From positions 179,481 to 243,480 of the forward strand of contig JAUMVK010000002.1 of NCBI GenBank assembly GCA_030530205.1: DNA of 64,000 bases, read 5' to 3'. The position numbers and the translations under genes were made by a program. This DNA is from RGIG3701 sp030530205. Lineage in GTDB: Bacteria; Planctomycetota; Planctomycetia; Pirellulales; Thermoguttaceae. Shown here one piece after another: positions 41,864 through 51,071 of this stretch (positions within the stretch are counted from its first letter, which is position 1; every line of letters begins with the position of its first letter). The notes below the pieces were generated by a model. It made no database searches. It saw nothing but the letters and a program-made list of their open reading frames with translations, and had not been told where the DNA came from.

Positions 41864-43174
41864 ATGAAACGTATTAAGCAAATCATTGGAATATCGCTGT
41901 TTGCATTTGTGTTTCTCGGAAGTTTTATTAATAATGCTTCTGCGAGATCTACATTTTCATTAGGGAAAGCGCTTTGCAATCCTACGACATCTGCTATTCA
42001 GGAGGCAAAAACATTTAACGCTTTTACCGTTGGTCAAAAGGTGGATTTGTCTCCAACGTTTGGTCTGACGAAAAGAATGCGTGTGGAGAAAACCATCGGT
42101 AGAGTTCATGCCAAAACGGTGATAAAAGCAGGATTAGATTTTGATAATTATTTAAAAATAAGAGGGTTGAACTCAACCGCAGGAAAAACTTTTGAGGAAA
42201 GCTATCGTCGGTCATTTAACAACATGATGACACGTCAAAATGGAAACTTTTTTATTGAAAACACCGCGACGTTAGGAAAACCGCATGACTCTGCAGATTT
42301 GCTGGTTATCAACAAAACGACCAATCAAGTCGAGTTGAAAATTCAGCAAAAGCTCAGTGCTGATCTTGCAATGGATGCAATTACCAACCCCAAAAATATA
42401 GAAAAATATAAAGATTGTGATTTTATCTTAACTACCTCTGATCAGTTGGAATATATTAAGCGGCATTTGCCTAAAGATCCTGTAAAGCGAAAAGTAATCG
42501 AGGAAGCTCTTGAAAGTGGAAGATTGACAGATAAAGTACTAGACGTTCAGGCTAAAAGTATGAATTTTTATCAGGAAGCTACTGAAAGAATGTACAAACA
42601 GTATTTTAATAATTTAAAAGATGAAATTGCAACTGAACTTTCAAAAGCTATTCGGAATGGTGAAGAATTTATTATTATAGAAGGAAAAACTTTTTATGTA
42701 GACGAAGCTCTTGAAATCTATCGCGAATCCAAGACAGTAAGTCCAGAAATTGAAGCTGCTTTACGCAAAGTTCGTTTTTGGAAAAACGTTAATACCGTTG
42801 TTGGTGTAGCGGGTTCAATTTTGGACATCGGCAATGGCATTTACATGATCTACAATGCTGAATCCCAGTTTGAAAAAGGGTTGCTTGACGCAGACTTGTC
42901 GAACTATAAAAAGATGCTTGGAGTCGTACAAATTGGTGTTGGCGTGGTTGGATTGGTTATGGTTTTTTCACCAGACCCGTTCAGCAAGATTGCCGCTCCT
43001 GTGGTTGTTGTGGTTGGCGTTGTTGTCGCCGCTTTGGATATGTGGATTGATCATATTCAAGCCCAGCGAGTCGCCGCCAGACAGCGCTTGATGGAACGGG
43101 TTGCCGCACAGGACCGTCCAAGAGCCATCAGGGAATTGCTGATTAAAGACATGAATATTCAGTGTGCGCTTTAG
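41864..43174 (+). CDS. Secreted toxin-like protein with possible nuclease fold and hydrophobic tail, operon gene 3
   Basis: 436 residues, six bases after gene 2, probably translated by coupling since no strong ribosome binding site is present. Signal peptide 'MKRIKQIIGISLFAFVFLGS'. Residues 105-200 look like a PD-(D/E)XK-type core: 'TAGKTFEESYRRSFNNMM' (helix with Glu), 'HDSADLLVINKTTNQVELKI' (Asp, then E-x-K), and later 'YKDCDFILTTSDQLEYIK'. Residues 310-400 hold three strongly hydrophobic stretches ('VGVAGSILDIGNGIYMIY', 'VVQIGVGVVGLVMVF', 'APVVVVVGVVVAALDMWI'). Together they suggest an exported nuclease delivered through membranes, but neither activity is proven. Confidence 0.55.
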   Translation: MKRIKQIIGISLFAFVFLGSFINNASARSTFSLGKALCNPTTSAIQEAKTFNAFTVGQKVDLSPTFGLTKRMRVEKTIGRVHAKTVIKAGLDFDNYLKIRGLNSTAGKTFEESYRRSFNNMMTRQNGNFFIENTATLGKPHDSADLLVINKTTNQVELKIQQKLSADLAMDAITNPKNIEKYKDCDFILTTSDQLEYIKRHLPKDPVKRKVIEEALESGRLTDKVLDVQAKSMNFYQEATERMYKQYFNNLKDEIATELSKAIRNGEEFIIIEGKTFYVDEALEIYRESKTVSPEIEAALRKVRFWKNVNTVVGVAGSILDIGNGIYMIYNAESQFEKGLLDADLSNYKKMLGVVQIGVGVVGLVMVFSPDPFSKIAAPVVVVVGVVVAALDMWIDHIQAQRVAARQRLMERVAAQDRPRAIRELLIKDMNIQCAL

Positions 43175-43473
43175 TGCTGTTTATTTTCAAAAGAAGATTT
43201 TGAACCATTTTTACCATATTGATAAAAAGGCGCATGAAGAGGCGTAAACTTGCCTGACGGCTTGGGATAAAGGAATGATACCAGTGGTTCCTCCCAAGTT
43301 GAATCGGGAATACGATCAAAGCTTTATTGCCGTTGAAATAAAGTCGAAGCTTCTTCCTGCGCTTTAATTAGTCAATGGACAAAGATGGCAGAACTTATGA
43401 AACATTCTTCTAATTTGCCCTCTTGAGAAATTTTCAGGAAAAGTGTGAACACTCTCTAATATAAACACCCCAG
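43175..43473. other. Intergenic region, no gene seen
   Basis: 300 bases between the secreted operon and the 300-bp direct repeat; degenerate, no frame or hairpin recognised. Confidence 0.35.
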
Positions 43474-43773
43474 AGAAATCCAGGCAACGATGTCAAAATG
43501 TTCGCACATCGCTGCCTTTTTTGCTTACACTTGACTGTCAAGCGTTAAGCTACTTCACATCTTGAGCATAAGGAGCCACGCCAAAGGCTTTGCAGACTTC
43601 TTTGTAGATGAAAAACTGTTCGAGGGAGTAGCGTTTAGGCAAGGATTTCGGCAGCAATCTGAGCTGATTGGGATCAACGGAGTATCTTGCCTCGAACCCT
43701 TGTGCTACGTCTGAAGGCACATGGCTGACGAACTCCGATTCTTTCAGCCATGCGGACAGGTCGTGAGCGAATT
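43474..43773. repeat. 300-bp direct repeat, left copy
   Basis: Near-identical by eye to 63164-63463 in the same orientation. Covers a terminator hairpin and the 3' two thirds of the repeated unknown gene. The two copies bracket the mcrBC-SNF2 and type I loci. Confidence 0.75.
43483..43522 (+). terminator. Terminator in left copy of the direct repeat
   Basis: GGCAACGATGT (43483-43493) pairs with ACATCGCTGCC (43506-43516) with one mismatch, followed by six T residues. Would end transcripts from the secreted operon. The right copy at 63173 has a perfect stem. Confidence 0.7.
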
Positions 43774-43981
43774 CGGCGTTAATGATGTTCCAGAATCGGG
43801 CGGAGCCGATGACTTCCTGGAGTAGCATCCAGCACTTCACATTGTCAGGGGCGAGAATTCCATCCGAAGCGGCATAGTAATCCGCCCATTTGTACGCGAG
43901 CTGTTGTGCAAAATGACGGAAATCCTCATCATCCAGGTATTTGTGGAATTTGTAAGTTTCTTTGACCAAAAACTCAATCAT
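43550..43981 (-). CDS. Unknown protein, repeated family, copy 2
   Basis: 143 residues from ATG 43981, which has GGAGGAG four bases upstream (a TTG further 5' is ignored). Same family as copy 1: 'DFRHFAQQLAYKWADYYAAS', 'SARFWNIINAEFAHDLSAWL', 'LRLLPKSLPKRYSLEQFFIY'. Full length, so the best reference for the family. Acidic, helical, probably cytoplasmic; function unknown. The position at the left edge of the restriction island and the sequence identity with copy 3 suggest that recombination between copies shaped the island. Confidence 0.65.
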   Translation of the reverse strand: MIEFLVKETYKFHKYLDDEDFRHFAQQLAYKWADYYAASDGILAPDNVKCWMLLQEVIGSARFWNIINAEFAHDLSAWLKESEFVSHVPSDVAQGFEARYSVDPNQLRLLPKSLPKRYSLEQFFIYKEVCKAFGVAPYAQDVK

Positions 43982-44494
43982 AGTCTCCTCCAAGGTTTCT
44001 TTCCTTTGCCCCCATTTCTAGCATTGTGCCAAGAAATAATAACGCGGTTGGGGCCATCTAAAAAACAGATTTTCAGATTTGGCTGTGATGTCTACACAGC
44101 ACCTTCAGCCCCATCAGGTTTAGAACAACCATAGGAAGATGTTTCTCTATGTCCGAGATCCCCTTGTGCCGGGACTTGAGTTGAAATCGTTACAAACTCT
44201 GTCGGGCGCAAGTTCCGTAATTTACGAGGGATATGCAGCGAGTATAAATATTGATGGGACATTCGTAATGATAACACAAAAAAGTTCACTGTCAAGGGGA
44301 ATGGGGCTTTTTTTGAAAAAAAAGAACAATTTACGAGTAAAAAAGAGGTTTCACGAATCTCATCAGGTTTTGAAAAGCCTTGCCCAAACGCAGTTTCACT
44401 AAAGTTCTTTCAAAAGGTCTCTAAAAAGGGGGTTGACACGATTCCTGAAAACCTCTTCTCTATTCGGGGTTTCGATGGAATAATGGTGAAAATT

Positions 44495-44508
44495 TGTTAT
44501 TAATAACA
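44495..44508. repeat. Recurrent palindrome TGTTATTAATAACA
   Basis: Exact copy, 60 bases before the single transposon-end-like sequence. Confidence 0.6.
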
Positions 44509-44570
44509 AGCCAGTGGGTAGGTGCAGGCATAAAGCCCCCACCCGAGCGGAAAGAAATTTATATTATTGG

Positions 44571-44594
44571 GTGTCTACTTTTCACTTGCACTTG
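44571..44594 (+). repeat. Single transposon-end-like sequence
   Basis: GGTGTCTACTTTTCACTTGC... matches the arms at 63717-63791. The ankyrin-like gene begins seven bases later, as if it were a passenger. Confidence 0.45.
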
Positions 44595-44601
44595 ATCAAT
44601 A

Positions 44602-44949
44602 ATGAAAAATATCATGAAAAAGATCACCATTTCCATCGTCGTTCTGCTGGCCGTAGCTCTGGTTTTCACTTTGAGTGCCTTTGCCTGTAACGATTCAAAG
44701 CAAATCACTACAGCTCAAGCTGTTAGTGAGCAGCCCGATACCAGTCAGCCTGTTTCCCAATTGATCGAAGAACTAAGATGACGAACTCGTCTATATGCAT
44801 CCGGAGACGGAACACTCGAAATCGTGAAGTACCTCGTAGAAAAAGGCACGGCCATCAACTCTGTGAACGAAAACGACCATGCCCCGGCAGAAGAAGCTGC
44901 CCACGAAGGTAACACTGAGATCGCCGAGTTCCTCCACAGCTGTAAATGA
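44602..44949 (+). pseudogene. Secreted ankyrin-repeat protein with in-frame TGA
   Basis: ATG at 44602 begins a signal peptide ('MKKITISIVVLLAVALVF', cleavage near AFA/C, possibly lipidated at Cys). TGA at 44779-44781 stops it after 59 codons. The same frame then continues with ankyrin sequence ('ASGDGTLEIVKYLVEKG', 'EAAHEGNTEIAEFLHS') to TGA at 44949. The intact product would be 115 residues with about one and a half repeats. Single-base change or relic; a hairpin follows the end. Confidence 0.55.
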
Positions 44950-45120
44950 ATGATTTCCCGGAGTACGGTCAGAATGGGAAATCACTTGAATATTTCAGGT
45001 GAGGCATTTCCAGAAGCGGTCGTACTCTTTTTTTACATTTTCTTCTGGGATGTACTAACAACATATGTCATTCCCAAGTCCTCCAAATATTCTTTACGCT
45101 AGGAGGTTGCCGGATGAACA

Positions 45121-45132
45121 GTTATTAATAAC
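45121..45132. repeat. Recurrent palindrome core GTTATTAATAAC
   Basis: Twelve-base core in the gap before the 3' end of the SNF2 gene. Confidence 0.55.
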
Positions 45133-45183
45133 ACATTGTTTAACTAAATATGTGTCTATGTGAATATGCCAAGGAAATTATTG

Positions 45184-48100
45184 TCATAAGTTCCAAATAT
45201 CACATGACGATTCCAAATATAAAGGGGCGTGCTTCAGTAAAAACTGATGATGTTGATAGTTCGCCAGACCGAAATAGTAAGCATATACTCTACGGAAAAA
45301 GGATTTGCGAATTATTACTTGTGTGCAAAACACAAAAGCTTTCTGATTTTCATTTAATAAAAAGTAGGTCAAACACGAAGGTGAAGAAATATCAAAACCT
45401 GGTTGGAAATTCTTGTTGTTGTATAATGCACTGCGAAATTTTGGTTCGATATTTGGCCAGCGAAACATCAAACGAGTGGAAGTTGTAATTGCCTTGTGTA
45501 AGTCGTGAAGATGTTTAAACTCGTTTCCAATGAGATATTTTTTGCTGAATGTCAGGCCGCAAAGAGAACATATTCCAGCTTCGGTCTTGGGAATGTAACC
45601 ACACTGCCAATGGCAAATTTCAGCCTCCACTCGCATTAAAGGAACATTTTCTGTTGAATTGACACCAAATTCCGGAAGGAAGGTTTTCCCTGAAATGAAA
45701 CTGGTTTTGAGGAATTTTTTTGCGACTCTCTGACCACTCACAGCACAAATTCCACTTTCTTCAGGGAACATTTTCTTATGGCTGCGCTCACAAATAATCA
45801 AGTCTTCTGCCAATCCCCATTGCGCTGAAACTTCTGACTGTACGCAAAGGTCTTTTTTGTACCAGCACTGATGCTTTTTGGAAAACAGCGCTTCGTCTTT
45901 TAGTAATCGTTCGCCTGTTTTGGCACAAGTACAGAATTCTTCAGGAAGTCCAAGCCGTCCCGATGAGGATACTTGGAAAAGGTTCTTTTCTGCGTATTTC
46001 TTACTGTAATCTGAACACAGAGCCTCGGTTTTAAGAATGATCGTTCCTGAAACAGCGCTTTTGACAAAGTGAAACGAGTGCATCCTTCTTCCGGTACTTG
46101 TTTTTTTTACGCAAGGATCGGAAGAATGAATTTCCAGATTGCAAATCGGACAGACTTCATCTGGCGGGAGGAGTTTACCATCAGCCGTTTTTACCCCAAA
46201 ATTCCCATAGAAAAGGCGGTTGGAAATGGGACTTTGGAGCATAATATCTTTGCGGATCTTCTTGCCGGAAATACAACATGACACTAATTCGTCAGGTAAA
46301 ACCCAGGTACCGGTCTGTTCACACTGAACCATGTTTTCCATCAGGTCCCAACAGTCGGAAACTGCTGATTTTCGCATTAAGTCAGAGTCATACCAGCAAC
46401 CATCTGTTGGGCTGTAACAACCTTCGTCTGAAAGCAAATTTTTTCCTGTTCTCGAGCAGATTTTTCCTTCATCCAACAGCCCAAGCCGGTTGGATTTTTC
46501 AGAACGGAACATTTCGCTCTCAAGTCCGCAACGATTAGAAATGGCAGAGGTTAAAAAGTACTCAGGCTCAGCGTATTTCCCACTGTAATCTGATCGTTTG
46601 GAGTTTTCTTTAAGCAATTCTTTGCCGGTGACGGCACTTTCGACAAAGTGATCAGCATGAACCGCTCTTTCGTAGTCTGGATGATCTATTTTTTCTTCAT
46701 TTCTCAAGAGAGGCAATTCGCAAATCGGACAAACCTCATCAGGTGGTAGAAGATACCGATTTTTGGTGAGTATTCCAAGGTTTGGATTGAAAAATCTATG
46801 AGAAAATTTACTTTCATTTGCCCAATCTTTACGAATATACTGTCGGGAGATACAACAGAAAACTAATTCACCCATTAAAGCAGGACTTCCAGTTAATTCG
46901 CAATAGTCCATTAATTCTTCAAGCTCAAATTTTTGAGAAATTGGGGATTTCTGAAAAAGATCGATGTCGTACCACAAACCGTCAGCCTGCCTTTGCATGA
47001 CTTCATCCTTGAGGAGTAACTCGTTTGTTTTGGCGCACTGTATAAATTCATCAATGATTCCTTTACGACCTGATTTCCCGGAAACCCGAATGAATTGAGA
47101 AAAGGCAATTCGTCCACTGAAATCTGAGGTGTCCATTTCCTCTGGAAACCCCATTTTGTGGGAGAAACTACACTCGATTTTGTGAGAAATATGTTCCCAT
47201 AAGTGGTTCACCGGGGAAATTTCCATGGTACTCTTCAAATCACGTTCGTGGCAAATCCCGCAAACGGCAGTTTCCGATTCCAAAACACGAAAATTATTAC
47301 GGATTGTGACGAGTAAATGAGGAAGTACTTTTTGGTTTGTTAGCTGGCATTCATCCAGAATGTCATTAGGACATGCGATTCCAGTGACTTCGCAATGTCC
47401 TGTTTCTATTGGCTGAAATGAATGAGTAAGCGGAATCCATTGTACAGGAATTGAATAGGGATGAGAGTCTGCCAGGAAATGAATCTGGAGTGGGAAAATC
47501 TCATAAGTAAAACCTTGAATCCCACACATTTCTGCCGAAAACTTTGGCATAAAATTATCTCTATTTCGTCGTTGAATTTTCGGATCTTCGGTTTTTGCCT
47601 GCTTGGCCTCCAGAACGTTGTAATAGTACTGTGCAAAACGTTGAAGCCCCGCGTCATTCTCGACTGCTTGATTGGCCAATGCGCTTGGATCTGGGACCAT
47701 TTTCGCAATCTCAGCATTGTAGTTGCGACTTTTGGTAAAATCATCCGGAATGATTGTTTCTACTCTTGAATAGTCTGGAATTGAATCGTTTAACGTAACA
47801 ACAGGGCTGGAAAGAACTTTTTGAAAGCGGTTTACCGAGTTGCTTACTTCTGCGCGAAACAATATATGTCCCTGAAAATCCAGACTGGTTTGACCTGAAT
47901 TAACAATTTGGTCAATTTGTGTTTCAGGGAATTGATGTAGCCATGCTTTTGTAATCCATTCGTCGTTTTCAGAAGTTTTACAGGTTAGATCGTACACGAA
48001 ACTGGAGGCTTTTTTGCGCCATTCCTGGATGCAGTCAGAAAATTCACGGGAATTTCGCAGTTCTTCAGGATGATTCCAGATTCTCTCAGAGATTCCAAAT

Positions 48101-49998
48101 GGTTTTTCTCCATAACTATAGAGAGGTTGATTATTTTCCCACGCTTTAGTAAGAAATTCCTGTTCCGTCATGGAATGGTACTGAGGCTCAATTTCTGGCG
48201 GAAGGTTTTCTTCGGCGAGTTCCTCATTCCAGTTCGTTGCGGAAAGAGTCTCGTCGAGTTCGTGTTTGTGTTCCTCATAATACTTGGCAGCTCGATCGAC
48301 TTCTTGCTCAATCTTCTTTTTTTGCTGCTCTATATCCTGGCCTTTTAATGCATTCAGCACAAGGCGCTTAATGGTTTCTTCAAATGAATCCTCTTCGTTT
48401 TCGCTTATTTCCAGAATGCTTTCAAGGTCCCCAATGGCCTGACTGATTCCGATCAATTTCAAAACAAGCCGTTCTACGATGTCTTCCTCAATCGTGTTTT
48501 GGGCGTAGGGGTTGAAAACTATCACGTCCTCAAAGTTGGAACCAAGACGTTGAACGCGCCCAATTCGCTGCTCGATAATCATCGGGTTCCACGGAAGATC
48601 ATAGTTAATGATTACATTTCCTTCCTGGAGGTTTACCCCCTCTGCGCCAGCATCCGTTGATATAATTATATTAATTTGAGGAGGTTCACATTTGTATTTT
48701 TGGATGGTATCGCAATTTAATGCAGGATTTCCTCCTTGAATGAAATCATAGGCAAACCCTTTTTCTTCCAAACACTTCGCGATCTGTTTTTGGGTTGCAA
48801 GTCGCATTGTGAAAATGATGGCTCGCCATGATCGCGATTCCTTTTGCGCCCTTTCTCGCATTTCTTCCAGTAAATGAAGAACTTTTTCCATTTTCTGGGA
48901 AATTGGAATGGCCTCAACCAACTTTTCCACACGTGGAAGCCAGTCGTTGATTATCTGTAGGTTCAGGGGATTTTTTTTGAATTCCTCAAGAAATGCCTGA
49001 GGACTACTCATCAAACCACGAGCCAACGAAAAAATTTTCAGAACGGGAAATCCTGGGATTATAGACAGTGTTTCCAGAATTTTATATAATTCCTTTTCGT
49101 GTCTCTCAAGTTCGAACGGTACATCATGAACGATTCGTCCCGGAAATGGGAGTTTTGTATCCCCTCGCCGAGTACGACAAATGGTTCTCTGGAGGATTTG
49201 GCGAAATGTGTCTTTGCGATTTTTATTAATCGTTATTCCCTTGGTGTCTCCAAGATAATTATAAGAAAAAAGCCTCGGATTTCCTAATGGATTGTCCTCG
49301 CCCTCAATGAGCTTCAAAAGATGGATCAGACTGTAAATGTCCCAGATTCGGTTCTGCACAGGAGTTGCCGTCAGCATAAGGACATATTTGAAAACTTGTC
49401 TCCGAAAGGCTTCTTCAACCGCTTTGGCAGTTCGAGGTGGTTTGGGGGTTCCGAAAAGATTCCGAAGTTTGTGGGCTTCATCAAAAATGGCCATCTGAAA
49501 GGAATCATCTTTAATAAGAGACTTCTTGCCCAAGAAAAGATTGTAGGTCGTAATCAGAATAGAGCAATCCTTTGAGCTGACTAATCGTTCAAATTCTTTC
49601 CCTGTTTCTGCAATGCAAGAATCAAGGCCAAACAAATTTTGGAGTTCCCCCTTCCATTGATAACAGAGGATCTTTGGCGCTATAATCAAAGCTCGCAGTA
49701 CTCTCTTGCGTGAAATTAATTCACTTAAAATGAGCGCAGCACTAATCGTTTTGCCCAACCCGACGTCGTCAGCGATAAGTGAGCAGGGCATTTTTCGGAA
49801 AAAATAAATAAGATTCTGGAATTGATGCTTAAACGGTGTCAAACCACACTCTCGCCATGTATGCGATTGGATGTCTGATTCATTTCGAATAATAATCGGT
49901 TCAATGACACTCCATTCCCAAGCCGCCAAATGAAGGCGATATTGGTCAATATTCGCGGCTGCAGAAAGTTGATTGTAAAGTGTAAGTATCTTATCCAT
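45184..49998 (-). CDS. SNF2-family helicase with tandem cysteine-rich modules, in mcrBC operon
   Basis: 1604 residues. Residues 50-520 form a SNF2/RapA-like translocase: 'LIADDVGLGKT' near 75-84, 'IFDEAHKLRN' at 171-180, 'MLTATPVQN' at 208-216, then a helicase-C half with 'STDAGAEGVNLQEGN' and 'EQRIGRVQRLGS'. Residues 520-860 are helical. From about 880 the chain is cysteine-rich with three tandem modules, each reading C-x-x-TG...LLxDE...WYxxDL...CExTG...CCIS..IRKD...LLPPDEVCPIC, the third diverged. These look like zinc ribbons or LIM-like folds. Third gene of the mcrB-mcrC operon, 23 bases after mcrC. Likely reads modified DNA and moves along it, with McrBC cutting. Confidence 0.75.
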   Translation of the reverse strand: MDKILTLYNQLSAAANIDQYRLHLAAWEWSVIEPIIIRNESDIQSHTWRECGLTPFKHQFQNLIYFFRKMPCSLIADDVGLGKTISAALILSELISRKRVLRALIIAPKILCYQWKGELQNLFGLDSCIAETGKEFERLVSSKDCSILITTYNLFLGKKSLIKDDSFQMAIFDEAHKLRNLFGTPKPPRTAKAVEEAFRRQVFKYVLMLTATPVQNRIWDIYSLIHLLKLIEGEDNPLGNPRLFSYNYLGDTKGITINKNRKDTFRQILQRTICRTRRGDTKLPFPGRIVHDVPFELERHEKELYKILETLSIIPGFPVLKIFSLARGLMSSPQAFLEEFKKNPLNLQIINDWLPRVEKLVEAIPISQKMEKVLHLLEEMRERAQKESRSWRAIIFTMRLATQKQIAKCLEEKGFAYDFIQGGNPALNCDTIQKYKCEPPQINIIISTDAGAEGVNLQEGNVIINYDLPWNPMIIEQRIGRVQRLGSNFEDVIVFNPYAQNTIEEDIVERLVLKLIGISQAIGDLESILEISENEEDSFEETIKRLVLNALKGQDIEQQKKKIEQEVDRAAKYYEEHKHELDETLSATNWNEELAEENLPPEIEPQYHSMTEQEFLTKAWENNQPLYSYGEKPFGISERIWNHPEELRNSREFSDCIQEWRKKASSFVYDLTCKTSENDEWITKAWLHQFPETQIDQIVNSGQTSLDFQGHILFRAEVSNSVNRFQKVLSSPVVTLNDSIPDYSRVETIIPDDFTKSRNYNAEIAKMVPDPSALANQAVENDAGLQRFAQYYYNVLEAKQAKTEDPKIQRRNRDNFMPKFSAEMCGIQGFTYEIFPLQIHFLADSHPYSIPVQWIPLTHSFQPIETGHCEVTGIACPNDILDECQLTNQKVLPHLLVTIRNNFRVLESETAVCGICHERDLKSTMEISPVNHLWEHISHKIECSFSHKMGFPEEMDTSDFSGRIAFSQFIRVSGKSGRKGIIDEFIQCAKTNELLLKDEVMQRQADGLWYDIDLFQKSPISQKFELEELMDYCELTGSPALMGELVFCCISRQYIRKDWANESKFSHRFFNPNLGILTKNRYLLPPDEVCPICELPLLRNEEKIDHPDYERAVHADHFVESAVTGKELLKENSKRSDYSGKYAEPEYFLTSAISNRCGLESEMFRSEKSNRLGLLDEGKICSRTGKNLLSDEGCYSPTDGCWYDSDLMRKSAVSDCWDLMENMVQCEQTGTWVLPDELVSCCISGKKIRKDIMLQSPISNRLFYGNFGVKTADGKLLPPDEVCPICNLEIHSSDPCVKKTSTGRRMHSFHFVKSAVSGTIILKTEALCSDYSKKYAEKNLFQVSSSGRLGLPEEFCTCAKTGERLLKDEALFSKKHQCWYKKDLCVQSEVSAQWGLAEDLIICERSHKKMFPEESGICAVSGQRVAKKFLKTSFISGKTFLPEFGVNSTENVPLMRVEAEICHWQCGYIPKTEAGICSLCGLTFSKKYLIGNEFKHLHDLHKAITTSTRLMFRWPNIEPKFRSALYNNKNFQPGFDISSPSCLTYFLLNENQKAFVFCTQVIIRKSFFRRVYAYYFGLANYQHHQFLLKHAPLYLESSCDIWNL

Positions 49999-50021
49999 GA
50001 TTCCTGTTTACAAATACAATA

Positions 50022-51071
50022 TCACTTTTTAGATGCCTTGATACCAAAGTACTTCTCGACAATACCGTTAAGCTGTGATTTGATCTGGTCAAAATCTTTA
50101 TCCAAGTCCAGTGTTCGGACCTCAATCCGGTTTCCGCTCATCCAGTATTCTTCATTCGGATGAATCTCCTCATCGGTTTTGGCATAAAGTAACATCCCGG
50201 AAACATCATGAGGCTTATCAGACAGTTCCGCTGCCTTATTTTTTACATAAGTGAAAATCTGGAACAGATGACCAGAACGAAGAGTTTGTTTTTCATATCG
50301 ATTCTGCATCGACTGAAGATAGTATTTGGCATCTATAATTAGCGTCTTTTCTCCATAGACAAGCATAACATCCGTCTGCATTACAGGTAACATCGCACTC
50401 GTACCAACGTCTAATTGCCACGGGATTTGGGATGCGTTGGCCTTAATCTGAGGAAATTCTTTTCGATAGTATTCCAGAATAAATTTCTCATAGAGCCAGG
50501 ACATTAGCAGATCATCTGCATAATCCATGAGCTTGGTAGTTCCATCCTTTTGTGTTTGAAGCAGTCTCTTTACTGCCAGATAGCAGATGGAAATCAACAT
50601 TCGGTAAGTTTGGTTGTTTCTATTGTACTGGACATTCCAATTTGTGGATTGGAGATCCAGTGTGTCCACATCATTGAAGAACGCCAGGAGTTTTCTCAAC
50701 TCTTTCTTTTGTTCTTTTTTAATCTTTGTGCCGATCAGCATAATCATCGTGGATTTGATGATTCGGTTCATATAGGAATTGACCGAAAAATCGTCATAAC
50801 CACAGAATATTTTGTTTCTCTGGTGTACCTGTATCTTGATGGTTTCTGGAATGTCAATTTTGCCACGAAGTGTGGAAAGAGCCTCTGCTCGTGGAATATA
50901 CTCTCTCACAAGACCACGCTTGATCTGGATTGTAATTCCGCGAATAAGAATAGCCGCACAAAGTTCCTCGGTATTTTCGAAGTCCTCTGTGGCCAAACTC
51001 CTGTAGTCCCGTTCTTTCAGCACTCTAAAGGCATAGGACAACATGTAATAAATGTTCTGTATGCGAATCAC
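50022..51071 (-). CDS. mcrC: McrC-type restriction endonuclease subunit
   Basis: 349 residues. The N-terminus 'MIRIQNIYYMLSYAF' is typical of the McrC family. The C-terminal PD-(D/E)XK nuclease is visible as 'MQTDVMLVYGEKTLIIDAKY' (Asp, then D-A-K), followed by 'HLFQIFTYVKNKA'. Needs the McrB GTPase for translocation-dependent cutting of modified DNA. It overlaps mcrB by four bases, so the two are co-translated. All catalytic residues present. Confidence 0.85.
   Translation of the reverse strand: MIRIQNIYYMLSYAFRVLKERDYRSLATEDFENTEELCAAILIRGITIQIKRGLVREYIPRAEALSTLRGKIDIPETIKIQVHQRNKIFCGYDDFSVNSYMNRIIKSTMIMLIGTKIKKEQKKELRKLLAFFNDVDTLDLQSTNWNVQYNRNNQTYRMLISICYLAVKRLLQTQKDGTTKLMDYADDLLMSWLYEKFILEYYRKEFPQIKANASQIPWQLDVGTSAMLPVMQTDVMLVYGEKTLIIDAKYYLQSMQNRYEKQTLRSGHLFQIFTYVKNKAAELSDKPHDVSGMLLYAKTDEEIHPNEEYWMSGNRIEVRTLDLDKDFDQIKSQLNGIVEKYFGIKASKK

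Larger units (their letters stand above)
43994..44601. other. Intergenic region with conserved leader, palindrome and transposon-end-like sequence
   Basis: 44036-44200 resembles the leader region at 34086-34230. A palindrome follows at 44495-44508 and a transposon-end-like sequence at 44571-44594. No gene supported; overlapping frames on both strands lack ribosome binding sites. Confidence 0.4.

Noticed and set aside
44092..44295. 67-codon minus-strand frame in the conserved leader region
   Set aside because: The similarity with 34086-34230 is clearer at DNA level, start signals are absent, and the frame in the other copy is not preserved well enough to claim a protein.
14936..44781. Two in-frame TGA codons (RloB-like gene and ankyrin gene) as a sign of recoded UGA
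   Set aside because: Many confident genes here end in TGA at the expected place, several inside tight overlaps with the next start, and a third broken gene has TAA. Ordinary nonsense changes explain the data better.
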